From IMG/VR virus record IMGVR_UViG_3300020205_002237, positions 1 through 59,432 of that record: a stretch of 59,432 nt of DNA; one strand, 5' to 3'. Made by a program: the position numbers and the translations under genes. Source of the DNA: a virus. Positions 6,410 through 16,000 of this stretch are shown here, piece by piece (position 1 is the first letter of the stretch; each line of letters begins with the position of its first letter). A model generated the notes under the pieces. That model ran no database searches and had not been told where the DNA came from. It saw only the letters and a program-made list of their open reading frames with translations.

Positions 6410-9400
6410 TTACCAGGTGGGTAACAGTTTTGTTGGTAATGCAGGTGTATTTGTGCCTTCATGTACCATTGTACTAACGCCATTAATAACTTTAGTAGTA
6501 TATCTAGCGGCCATTGTCATTCGTATGTCTTGTAAGAACCCGCACCAAGATTTATCTTGAATCTCGTTGTAGTTAGTTCCAAACTTAAAGTTTTCTATAT
6601 TATAGTAAAGAGGATTAAAATAGTCCGTAGCACTTAAACTACCTGTTGTATATGTTCCAGGATTTCCTGCCCAAATGCGTGCTTTTTCAACTCCATTTAT
6701 ATAACAATAGAAGTTCCCTGCTCGGCGTACGTATGCAATATGATCCATAGTACCGCTAGTTTTAGTAGCTGCTACTACGTCAGTTGTAATTAAGTGGTAA
6801 TCTGTATAAGACTCACCCAATACAAACTGCCAAAATCCACTGCTATTTACACGAACTTGAAAATTATTTTGGTAATGGCTGGCAACTCTGTAAGTAGGAA
6901 TAGACTGTCCACCAGAAGCCGCATCCCATACAGAGGCCCAAAACTCTACGGTAAAGTCCTGAGCTTGACCACTCATGTGTTGAACACCCCAGTAGTTGTA
7001 GGCATACTGCATCCTATTAATAAGGGTAGTATCTCGGTTAGTAAACTTTAAACTGCCATTTCCAAACTTTTTAACATCTGAACTAGGTGTAACTCCATAC
7101 TGCCAAACAAGTGAAGCCATAGAACTGTCTTGAACTGGATTAGACATTTTCTGACTAAAGTGTGTGTGCTGATCATAAACATAACCAGATGTTGGTACTG
7201 TGTAAGTAGTTGCATCATTATCATAACGAGCCGTAGTACTTAAACGTACTCCGCCGTTTGGACTTCCACTAAGTAGTGGATACGTGTTATAAGTTTTTGT
7301 ACCTGGGCTAAAAGCTGCCTGAACAACTTTTCTAACACCATTTACAAAAAGTGCAACTTTATTGGTTTTTGTAGGATCATAGCATATAGCTATGTGATTC
7401 CAACAATGTCCTTTAAATGTAGTAGGATTAGTGTCTGTTGTATTTAACCACTGCACTGTGGCATTATGTTCAGTATAAAAGCCAAAACTTACATTGCCGT
7501 AAGAATTAGCTCCTGCTCCATAATGGTTGCGTATCATCCAGCCTTCGTGCCCAGCAGTTGAGGCAGTATAGATTGGAGACCACACACTATCAACACCATT
7601 TGGATTAGTCTGCTGTGAATACATAAAGCACTCAATAGTCCAAGGACCACTCATGCGAGTTATATAAGAGTTTTCTTGACGGGATCCATCGCCTGTAAAA
7701 GTAGATGCCTCCTGAAAACTATTACTAGTATCACTGGTATCGCCAATAATTTCTGCATCTGGGTCCCAAGGTGCGGTAGGCAAGTACGGACTCATGTTAG
7801 AAGCATACACATCCCAGTTACCGCCATTTGGATAGTCATCTCGTGGATAATCTATTTGATTGTTTCTGCCAGAAAAATCTCGTAAGTTTGAATTGTTTAG
7901 CGTTAATAAAACCGTGTTGGTTATTGCAGTTAATGGTTTAGTTGGCACAGAGATAGAATCTGGATTATTAGTTCCATTACTATAAGCTCCTGAACCTTTT
8001 ACAATTCTTAAGTCTGCCATCCAAGCAGGAAAAGTTCTCCAGTTTCTAACACTTTTTGAGCCGTTAAATAAGTGCATTCGGCCTTGCGGAGCAGAAATAG
8101 TAGAAGTAAACATGACTTCTCGTGACATTCTGCCGTTTACATATAATGCTAGTTTTCCACTAGTTCTTTGTATACAAATATGGCCCCACTGTCCAATAGC
8201 AAAATCAACATTATTTTCAGATAAAATTGGAGTGTTGTTGGTGGTAACGTAAAACCCTTTGCTATGACTAATAAACTCTAAGCATATTCCAGTATCATTA
8301 AAATACTGGCGAGTGTCGAACAATACCCAGCTTTCATTGCCGTACCCAGTCATAAACTCATAGCGCGGTCTAAACCACACTTCAATACTAAAATCACCCG
8401 TGCCAAAATCAAAGTCACCTTGCGTGGTTTTGGCTACTGCACAAGTATTCGTCTCCCCATAGTTGTAGTAACTACCGCCACGACCACGAGATGTAGGGTG
8501 ATGTTGACCATATCGAGGCCCACTACTACGGCGCCAAAGCGCAGTTCTAGAAGTGCCTTCATTTACCCACTGTGCAATATCTGTGTTTGCCTTACCTGAT
8601 GCCATAGTAGCTATCAACAACGAAGTATTTGAATCGTTTGTAGCCACAGTGTCTAGATTGGGGGTAAATACAACAGTACCTACTGTAGTACTTGAAGTTG
8701 TATACCGTGCAGTTTTAGATAGTTTTAAGCAACTGATACTACCATGTAAGTTAACACCATTGTCTCTGGTAGTAAATAAACGTAGTGGTCCAGTAGCGGT
8801 AAAGTTAGTGCTGCAAGTTCCAACATGTACTAATGCACCGTCAATGTACATTTTAAACCCGTTGGCACTGGTGTTTTCACGAACAGCGCAAAGATGGTGC
8901 CAACCTTGATACATGTTTTTGATAGTTGTACTTGTATATGCAGTACCAGCATCAACAAACACAATAGAGTTGCTGTTAGCATAAAAACTCCAGCCTGTGC
9001 CAGTTGTTTCAGCTTTGCCTGTTATACCACCGCCACCAGCGTTACTAACATAAAGCCAGCACTCTACTGTAAAAGCACTTGAGCCTAGCTGTAAACTAGT
9101 GTTACTGGGTTTACGATCTTCTATTTTAGTATAGTGCCCATTGTAAGGTACATTAATACTTGTTGCACCGTGACCTTGTAGCAACGTCGTCTTATCGATA
9201 AAAGGACTGTCAATAATTCTGGCAACACTGTTATATCTTTCTACATTTAGACCTTGTGGCTGCGTAAATCTGTTTACGCCATTGTTGTAGCTAGTAAGGC
9301 TTAATGAATAAGCGCTGCCTGACATATCCAATGCAGCCGTGGGTTTTGAAAAATTAGCAGAGTACTGCGCTGATTTCTTAATACGTATGTCAGTTATTTT

Positions 9401-10177
9401 TCCACCAAAAAAGGTCTCGGCTGTGCCAACTCGGTCACGCCCAATAAACATAGGCCGATCTACGTCATTAAAATTACCCGAACTAGTAAAAGTTGCTTCT
9501 GCTGTACCATCAATGTAAATTTTTGTACTACTAGCAGCAGTACTGGTACGCACAATGGCAACATGATACCAAGTATCGCGTTTTAATTCCGTAGTAGCAG
9601 TTCCTGAAGTATTAGCTACAGCATCATAAAAACCTAGTCTATAGCTAGAATTAACGAAAACTGTCCAACCTGTTCCCGAACCTACTGCAGCAGTATTGCC
9701 ACGACCCATAATATAGTGTTGAGTAGCATCTTGACGACATAGTTTTACCCAAAACTCAATAGTATACGCACCTGTACCAAGTGCAAGAGTTCCTGTTGGG
9801 TCTTCTACGTATAGGTATCCATCATTATGAAAAGTAGTGCACCAGTCAGTATAGCGTGGACCAAAGTACGTTGGCGACTGTTGGTGATGATATTCTGAAG
9901 GTGTTACAAAGTCGCCCCAGTTGTTGGAACTTTTGTCTTTCATTAACCAGTCACTGTAGCTAAGATCGCTGGTATGAAAACATACTTGGTTGTAATAAGG
10001 ATCCTGCTCATTTGCTTGCCAAGATTCTTTTCGCAAAGTACGATTTGCGGAAACTTTTACTTTGGCTTTTTCTCGTATTCCGTATACTTCTTCAGTACTA
10101 AATACACCTGACGGTCTAATGCTTTCAGGTGTTTTATTATCTGGGCCAATAATGCCGCCGTTTTTTCTTCTAGCCAT
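6410..10177 (-). CDS. Giant adhesin with five LamG/concanavalin-like domains
   Basis: 1255 aa. A short Gly-containing anchor (MARRKNGGIIGPDNKTPESI, to about residue 50) is followed by five LamG/ConA-like lectin domains. Each is marked by a strand such as GAYTIEFWVKL, AFTVECWLYV, DFSIEVWFRP, GPWTIECFMY or DFTVEFWASV, then a HIAIxR strand and a KIYIDG-type strand. Such domains bind glycans in host recognition. It is the third gene of the stalk/partner/adhesin unit 10841-6410; its ATG overlaps the partner stop codon (10177). The repeats are well diverged from each other, so this is an old expansion. Confidence 0.8.
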   Translation of the reverse strand: MARRKNGGIIGPDNKTPESIRPSGVFSTEEVYGIREKAKVKVSANRTLRKESWQANEQDPYYNQVCFHTSDLSYSDWLMKDKSSNNWGDFVTPSEYHHQQSPTYFGPRYTDWCTTFHNDGYLYVEDPTGTLALGTGAYTIEFWVKLCRQDATQHYIMGRGNTAAVGSGTGWTVFVNSSYRLGFYDAVANTSGTATTELKRDTWYHVAIVRTSTAASSTKIYIDGTAEATFTSSGNFNDVDRPMFIGRDRVGTAETFFGGKITDIRIKKSAQYSANFSKPTAALDMSGSAYSLSLTSYNNGVNRFTQPQGLNVERYNSVARIIDSPFIDKTTLLQGHGATSINVPYNGHYTKIEDRKPSNTSLQLGSSAFTVECWLYVSNAGGGGITGKAETTGTGWSFYANSNSIVFVDAGTAYTSTTIKNMYQGWHHLCAVRENTSANGFKMYIDGALVHVGTCSTNFTATGPLRLFTTRDNGVNLHGSISCLKLSKTARYTTSSTTVGTVVFTPNLDTVATNDSNTSLLIATMASGKANTDIAQWVNEGTSRTALWRRSSGPRYGQHHPTSRGRGGSYYNYGETNTCAVAKTTQGDFDFGTGDFSIEVWFRPRYEFMTGYGNESWVLFDTRQYFNDTGICLEFISHSKGFYVTTNNTPILSENNVDFAIGQWGHICIQRTSGKLALYVNGRMSREVMFTSTISAPQGRMHLFNGSKSVRNWRTFPAWMADLRIVKGSGAYSNGTNNPDSISVPTKPLTAITNTVLLTLNNSNLRDFSGRNNQIDYPRDDYPNGGNWDVYASNMSPYLPTAPWDPDAEIIGDTSDTSNSFQEASTFTGDGSRQENSYITRMSGPWTIECFMYSQQTNPNGVDSVWSPIYTASTAGHEGWMIRNHYGAGANSYGNVSFGFYTEHNATVQWLNTTDTNPTTFKGHCWNHIAICYDPTKTNKVALFVNGVRKVVQAAFSPGTKTYNTYPLLSGSPNGGVRLSTTARYDNDATTYTVPTSGYVYDQHTHFSQKMSNPVQDSSMASLVWQYGVTPSSDVKKFGNGSLKFTNRDTTLINRMQYAYNYWGVQHMSGQAQDFTVEFWASVWDAASGGQSIPTYRVASHYQNNFQVRVNSSGFWQFVLGESYTDYHLITTDVVAATKTSGTMDHIAYVRRAGNFYCYINGVEKARIWAGNPGTYTTGSLSATDYFNPLYYNIENFKFGTNYNEIQDKSWCGFLQDIRMTMAARYTTKVINGVSTMVHEGTNTPALPTKLLPTW

Positions 10178-10533
10178 TAGTTTACTTCCTCATATACTAC
10201 TGTTATATTTAGAGCTGAGGCAGTGCTAGACAAAATTCTTAAAACGTCACCTTCTTCCATATAAAGAGGGGTGTCTTTGCCTAGGACTACAAGAGTTGAC
10301 TTGGTTGGTACAGTAATACCAAAAGCTAGTGGAAATGAAGTGCTTGATCTAAAAATATCAACCGTTACATCTGCAAAGTCTGTACTTCTGTTAACTGCAA
10401 GTATGCTATTTACTTTTAATACTTTTCCAGATGCGGCAGCGTTAGTAATAATAGCTGTAGCTGAAGTAGTTGCTAGTTGGTGTGCTGATTTAGCTATACA
10501 GACGGTTGCTGTAAATATATTGGGTGCTGCCAT
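10177..10533 (-). CDS. Small beta-rich partner protein, paralogue 1 of 3
   Basis: 118 aa. It shares a pattern with two other proteins in this window (12304-12675 and 24206-24577): MAxPN, then TTSATxxIxNxxxSGKxxKVNxIxxxN, a strand with V/T alternation, xxSTLxVxxK, YxEExxxL, and a C-terminal VxYEEx. All three directly follow a collagen-like stalk gene and precede a large adhesive protein, so the protein may join stalk and adhesin or cap the stalk. Its ribosome binding site GGAGGG is encoded by the last two Gly codons of the stalk gene. Function is inferred from context only. Confidence 0.65.
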   Translation of the reverse strand: MAAPNIFTATVCIAKSAHQLATTSATAIITNAAASGKVLKVNSILAVNRSTDFADVTVDIFRSSTSFPLAFGITVPTKSTLVVLGKDTPLYMEEGDVLRILSSTASALNITVVYEEVN

Positions 10534-10535
10534 GA

Positions 10536-10841
10536 TTACCCTCCAAAAAATAGATTAACAAAATAAGCTCCGGCTACTCCACCACCTTCGGCAGCTTCTC
10601 CTGCTGGGCCTGTAGGTCCTGTTGGACCTGTGGTGCCGTTAACACCAATAGTACCGTTTGCTCCAGCAGGACCTGTTGGCCCTGCAAGACCGCTTTGACT
10701 TACCCAGGCAGTACCATTTGACATTAGTAAATTACCTGTGGGTCCTGGGCCTGTAACTCCAGTACCACCTTTAGACGGTCCTAGGATACCTTGTGCGCTT
10801 AGGCCTTGTGCTAGCTTACCTAAATATGCTGCTATACTCAT
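10536..10841 (-). CDS. Short collagen-like stalk protein with anchor A
   Basis: 101 aa. Residues 1-30 (MSIAAYLGKLAQGLSAQGIL, then PSKGGTG) form the anchor shared with the genes at 12685, 13075 and 18928. SNGTAWVSQ follows, and a collagen-like Gly-x-Y tract ([14 protein letters not shown]..., about residues 53-82) leads to a hydrophobic tip (AYFVNLFFGG). The same tip style ends the giant stalk at 24579. Gly-x-Y tracts form triple helices, so a trimeric rod is expected. It is the first gene of the third stalk/partner/adhesin unit. Confidence 0.7.
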   Translation of the reverse strand: MSIAAYLGKLAQGLSAQGILGPSKGGTGVTGPGPTGNLLMSNGTAWVSQSGLAGPTGPAGANGTIGVNGTTGPTGPTGPAGEAAEGGGVAGAYFVNLFFGG

Positions 10842-10875
10842 AGTGTTCCTTTAAATACCTAGGATATATATCCGA

Positions 10876-11118
10876 TTATTGTGCCGACTGTAGTGCGGAT
10901 AGTTGAACTTCTAAAGCTGTTTTATGCAATTGTGCTTTACGTTGTTCTAATTGACTAAAAGCAATTACTCGTAGTATATGTGCTTTATATTCTGTCATAG
11001 TAGCATCGTCTCCAATATTATCAACAACATGTTGGTTTGTTGTAATATCCAATCCATAACGATCTATTTCTTCACTACGTGCTTCAATAGCACTTGTTAA
11101 ATATTCGATCTTATTCAT
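10876..11118 (-). CDS. Small helical protein of unknown function
   Basis: 80 aa, almost entirely predicted alpha-helical with heptad-like spacing (YLTSAIEARSEEI, then LEQRKAQLHKTALEVQLSAL), suggesting a coiled coil. No signal peptide or membrane segment. It lies between the beta-propeller gene and the third collagen stalk gene, and TTCCTT-type complement upstream gives an AAGGAA ribosome binding site. It could be an assembly factor or a coiled-coil piece of a fibre; I do not recognise it. Confidence 0.6.
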   Translation of the reverse strand: MNKIEYLTSAIEARSEEIDRYGLDITTNQHVVDNIGDDATMTEYKAHILRVIAFSQLEQRKAQLHKTALEVQLSALQSAQ

Positions 11119-11130
11119 TAATTTTCCTTG

Positions 11131-12294
11131 TTAATTTGTTACTGTACCAAAGGCTACAGTATGTGCATTAGCTAAACCTACTGGCATAGTAGTAACACTG
11201 CCAAACCCTGTGGTATTATCCCATGCTAAAGCTACATCTGAACCACCTCCAGTGCTAGCGCTGTTAAATACTAGTAATTTATCGTCAGGAGAGATTTCTA
11301 CATTTGCAGTAGTGCCTCCACTCCAAGTAAATCCGCCTGTATCAGCAAATTTAGCACCTATTCCATTTGTATCGTCCCATTGATAAGCTACTATAGGTAT
11401 TGCATTACTAGTTAAGAAGAATATAACGTTGCCAGCATTGTTCCAAAATATTCTATACGTTGTGCTAAGAGGTGTGCTATAGTTGGCATAACTATACTCA
11501 GCACCATAATAAGTATCAGCGCTCCACCTAAATATTCTGATTCTAGGGTTTCCTGAACCTAGTCCTATACCTATAGCGGCTCCACTAGGACTCCAGGAAA
11601 CATTATACGTATTTCCTCCTGTACTACTAATACTAGCAGGGGTTGGAACACTACCACTACTAGTGCCATCACTATTTATTCTGTATAAGTATACTATACC
11701 ACCACTAGCACTATTTCCGCTGCCATAAAAATTACCGTCTGGGGATATACTTGGGCGCTTATCACCACTGGATGGATAATTGTTAAGATTAGCAGCTTGT
11801 GAAAAAGTACCAAATGTTTTAGCTACTGGATCATATGAAATACTACATAACCTACCTTGAATATCTGAACTCCACCACCATAATCTGTCTGCTATAGGCG
11901 ATGCTTTTAAAGTACTACCTCCTGGTGGATAGGTAATAGTAGGGGTAGCATACGTCGAAACTATGCCACCTGCTTTTGTAAATTCATATCCAATAACATT
12001 TCCACTTGTTGCAAAGAATAAGGCTCTACCAGCTCGGTCCCAGGTACTGCCTCTAAACGCATTAGTTGCAGGAGGTGTATAAGTACTATAAGCAAGAGCA
12101 GAGCCTGTCCATGCAAATAGTAAAGTAGGGCTAGTTTGTTGAGATATATGTAATACTGTGTAAAATTCTTGTGGCCATTTACGTTGAGTTTGATATTGTG
12201 TAATTTGGTTTTGTGTCCACGAACCTTTGCCATTTAAAAAAGTTACTGTAGGAGCAGTAGTTCGGATATATCCACCAGGTCTTGTTAGTGCCAT
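11131..12294 (-). CDS. Beta-propeller-like adhesin
   Basis: 387 aa. After a basic, Gln-rich N-terminus the chain shows at least six WD40/Kelch-like blades: each has a small-residue strand, a turn such as SPDGN, SPSGA, NNAGN or SPDDK, a hydrophobic strand (YVSWSP-like, RIFRWS, LVFNSA) and an aromatic strand (VALAWDNTTGFG, VAYQWDDTNGIG). Xaa-Trp-Asp-Asp/Asn-Thr and GxGxxF repeats mark blade ends. Phage propellers of this kind are expected at virion surfaces. It follows a collagen stalk and a partner protein (second unit), which argues for a tip-located adhesin. No catalytic motif was seen. Confidence 0.65.
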   Translation of the reverse strand: MALTRPGGYIRTTAPTVTFLNGKGSWTQNQITQYQTQRKWPQEFYTVLHISQQTSPTLLFAWTGSALAYSTYTPPATNAFRGSTWDRAGRALFFATSGNVIGYEFTKAGGIVSTYATPTITYPPGGSTLKASPIADRLWWWSSDIQGRLCSISYDPVAKTFGTFSQAANLNNYPSSGDKRPSISPDGNFYGSGNSASGGIVYLYRINSDGTSSGSVPTPASISSTGGNTYNVSWSPSGAAIGIGLGSGNPRIRIFRWSADTYYGAEYSYANYSTPLSTTYRIFWNNAGNVIFFLTSNAIPIVAYQWDDTNGIGAKFADTGGFTWSGGTTANVEISPDDKLLVFNSASTGGGSDVALAWDNTTGFGSVTTMPVGLANAHTVAFGTVTN

Positions 12295-12303
12295 ACATGC
12301 TCC

Positions 12304-12675
12304 TTAACTGATTTCTTCCCAACTAGCTACAATTGTCAAGTAGTTAGCTGAGGCTGCTGTCACGCCAATAGATTGATTTTCTAATAAGTATATAGAGTTT
12401 GATTTATCTATTAACAACATTGCAGCATTAGCAGGAATACCAATTGCATTAACTAATAAATAATTTGTTCCGCCTAGTGCAGCTGCACTGTTAAGGTTAA
12501 TAGTTAAATTTACTGTACTAGTATGACTGTTAGCCGCATTAATTAAGTTGATTTTAAAAATCTTACCGCTTCCTGCGGGATTACTAATTAATTGTGTTGC
12601 TGAAGTAGTTGTTAAACTTACATAACCATTGTTGCCATATAAGTTTGTTGCAGAAGCTATATTTGGATTAGCCAT
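12304..12675 (-). CDS. Small beta-rich partner protein, paralogue 2 of 3
   Basis: 123 aa (MANPNIASATNLYGNNGYVS...). It aligns by eye with the 24206 and 10177 products: SLTTTSATQLISNPAGSGKI, an Asn-rich strand (INAANSHTSTVNLTI), AALGGTNYL, IPANAAMLLIDKSN, YLLENQSIG, and a final ASWEEIS. The closest match is 24206-24577 (shared TTTSAT, AALGGTxF/Y, DKSxxxYLEExSxG). It lies between the short collagen stalk (12685) and the beta-propeller (11131), the same position as its paralogues in their units. AAGGAA precedes the ATG at 12675. Confidence 0.65.
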   Translation of the reverse strand: MANPNIASATNLYGNNGYVSLTTTSATQLISNPAGSGKIFKINLINAANSHTSTVNLTINLNSAAALGGTNYLLVNAIGIPANAAMLLIDKSNSIYLLENQSIGVTAASANYLTIVASWEEIS

Positions 12676-12684
12676 GTATGTTCC

Positions 12685-13065
12685 TTAAATATTTAAAATA
12701 TAGTATTTTAAGCCTCCGCCACCACCGCCCGCTGCAGCGGGACCTGTTGGCCCTGTTATTCCTGCGGGCCCGGTGGGTCCTGTTGCACCGTCAACGCCTA
12801 TTGTACCATTTGTTCCTTGTGGACCTGTGGGCCCAGTAGGACCTGTTGCTCCATCAACACCTATTGTGCCATTTGTTCCTTGAGGGCCTGTTGGACCGGT
12901 AGGGCCCATAGCCCCACCTTGACTTACCCAAGCACTTCCGTTAGAAACTAATACATTTCCGCTAGCACCTGGGCTTGTTACACCTGTGCCACCTTTTGAG
13001 GGGGGCACTACGCCGTCAGCACTAAGCACTGAGGCGAGTTTTGATAAGTATCTTGCTATACCCAT
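12685..13065 (-). CDS. Short collagen-like stalk protein with anchor A
   Basis: 126 aa. It begins [20 protein letters not shown] followed by [16 protein letters not shown] and SNGSAWVSQ, the same anchor as 10536. The collagen-like part holds two almost identical blocks ([20 protein letters not shown]) separated by a few triplets, then a Gly-rich run and a tip LKYYILNI. The duplicated block indicates recent tandem duplication. It heads the second stalk/partner/adhesin unit. Confidence 0.7.
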   Translation of the reverse strand: MGIARYLSKLASVLSADGVVPPSKGGTGVTSPGASGNVLVSNGSAWVSQGGAMGPTGPTGPQGTNGTIGVDGATGPTGPTGPQGTNGTIGVDGATGPTGPAGITGPTGPAAAGGGGGGLKYYILNI

Positions 13066-13074
13066 TTGTGATCC

Positions 13075-16000
13075 TTATTTTGTTAACAATGCCGATGAGG
13101 GCGGTGTAAAGTTTGCTGTGTAACGTGCAAAACGGCTAATGCGTAAATCGTCAATATAACCATTTAAAAAGTTAGTTGTGCTGCCCCTAGAACCAACATA
13201 CAGTGGTTTTGTAGCATCACCTAATGTTCCGGAAAAAGTCAGGGGAGTGCCAACAGATACTCCGTCAACATATAATTTTAAAGAAGTTCCATTTCTAACT
13301 CCAGCAATATGATACCAAGTATTAACAACAGGAGTAGGACCAGTGATATATGAATTAGCACTACTAGGATAAAACTGAAACGTACCGTTTGCCGTTTTTA
13401 ATATCATCCAATCTGTACCAACATTAGAAATATAATTACCAACAATATCCACTTCAGTTGATACACTATTAAAATATACCCAAAATTCAACAGTATAATC
13501 TCCCGTATACTGAAAATTAGGACTAGCGGGTATTCTTAAAGTATCACCAGTTCCATCAAAATACATCGAACTTGAGCCGTATTTTTTTACCGCAGTTGAA
13601 ATTCTAGCATCACCCACAGTTTCCAACACAGTTTTACCTGACTTGTCACTAACCGCAGATCTTTCACCATTTATTAGCAAAACAGTGTTAGTACCAGCTT
13701 GAAGTGGTGTTTGTGGTGGTACAAAGTTGCTGGTATAAAGTGCTTGACCTTTGGTAATACGCAGGTCGGTGATAAAACCGCCCCAAGGACTGCCAGTGCC
13801 TTCACCACCAATGTTTAGTGTACCAGCACTATAATCTGTACTGACAGTTGCAGTTGCTACATTTACTCCATTAACATATCCTGTAAGTGTAGTTCCGGTT
13901 CGCACAAATGCTATGTGATTCCAACTATTACTAGGAATAATTGCGCTTACTGCCCACTGATTTGAGGCACCAACCCAAAACTCAAGCCCACCGCTAGCAT
14001 TTACAAATATACGCAGACCACTTCCGCTACTATAAGATATAATAGTATCAAATGTAGTTGAACGTTTGTATATCCAGCACTCAATAGTAAAGTTGCCTGT
14101 ACCTATTAAGTATGCTGGCGATGTTGGCAGTGCTAGGTAATCGCTACCTCCATCAAAGTATGCCGAACCGCCAAAAGTAGTGGGTGTGTAATCTTGTGCG
14201 CTTGAAGTTGTTGACCCAAATGGGTTTTGACGACGTGGTTTTGCATCACCGAACGCATTTACGGTAAATTGATTAGCACTGTTGTCTATTAATGTTGATG
14301 ATTGGCAAGTTAATAGTTGCGTATTTGTAACGGCGGTTAATGGTGTTGTAGGGGGTGTAAAGTTGGTTGTATAAATTGCAGTGCCTTTGACAGCTCGTAC
14401 ATTTGAAAAATATCCAGTATTGTAAGTTGCGCCACCGGGGTTTTTACCAATCCAGACAGCATTACCGCCACAAAGAAAATTAGTACTGTTTGTCACTGAG
14501 CCTGACTGCACACCATTAATAAACATTTTTAAAGTTGTACTACTTCTAGCAACCGCAATGTGATTCCACGCATTTAAAGTTAACGCTATAGATGAAGTTA
14601 TAAATACGGTTACATTATCATTAACAGTGGGTGTTAATCCTGAAGTTTGTTGGTCTATTCTAAAATCACCACTATTAGCTCCAGTACCAAAATATCCGCA
14701 AAATGCAGGTTGCGTTGCTGTGGGGTAAACCCACATTTCAACTGTAAAATCTCCAGTACCAAACGCTAAAGCAGCACTACCTGTAGTTGGATTTAAATAA
14801 TCTCCGTTACCATCAAAATACACACTGTGTGACAGTGGAGTTTGCGTAACCAAGCTAAATGGTGAGAACTTTTGTATGCTTGTGTCACCGACTTTTGTGA
14901 TAGTAAAGTTGTTTATACTGTCATCAATAACACGATTGTTTGCACAGGTTAATAAACTTGTATTTGTGATAGTGGTTAAAGGAGAAGTTGGAACAGTCAA
15001 TGTTGTTAGTGTTGGATCATAAACGGCAGTGCCTTTAACAAGTCTAATATTACTTATGTGCCCACTAAAGAAAATAGCTGCTGATCGTTCTGTACCAATG
15101 AGTATTTGATTAGCTGTATTACTATACGTAGTAGAATTTCCTGTTATTGCAGAAATACGAGTTCCGTTTTGGAATAAGCTTACATTTGTTCCACTTTTAA
15201 CTATTGCTAGATGCACCCATTGGTTGTTAGGAAGAGTAGTGCTTGGAGAGAAAAATAATGTACTGCCAGACACTTCAACATTTACTGAGTTATTAACTAT
15301 TACCATTTGCCAACCTGTAGCGGCACCGCCACCTTTTGCAACAAGACCGGTATAGTTGGTCTGATTTCCAGTTGAGTACACCCACATTTCAATAGTAAAA
15401 TTTCCAACCCATAAATCTAAGGCAGTATTGTGGGGTACGCTTAAATAATCTCCACTACCATCAAAGTAGTTAGACCAATTGGCTCCATATGGACTAAACG
15501 AACCTTGTGTGGTGTTGCCAAAACGTGTGATTGGGCCACTAAGTGTTGAGTTATCAACAAATTGACTATTGTTTGTGGGTTGATGGGTTTGGCAGGTTAG
15601 TAACTGTGTGTTTGTGATGGCTGTTAATGGTTGAGTTGGCGGTGTAAATGCCGCCGTATAAACAGCAGTTCCTTTAACTATACGTGCATTAGAGATATAT
15701 CCTGTTACGTACTCAAAATTACCTGCGCCGTTACGACCAATAGCTACCGTCTCAGTTGAGTCAGTTATTACTAGTGCACCCATGTTTACATCTGGGCCTT
15801 TAACACCGTTAACGTATACGTTTACCATTGCACCATTGCGAACTCCAGCAAGGTGATACCATTGATTAGTTACTAGTGCTGTACCAAAAGTAGAAGTGTA
15901 CATTGATCCACCATAACCTACTGATGCTGTTGGAAATGCTGTACCATTTAAACCAAGTATAAAACTCATTGAGCCTTGACTACCTGCAGCATTACAAGTG

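Noticed and set aside
10862-10873. Perfect 12-bp palindrome GGATATATATCC
   Set aside because: Short, AT-rich and isolated in a 34-bp gap; expected by chance at this composition and no partner sites seen.
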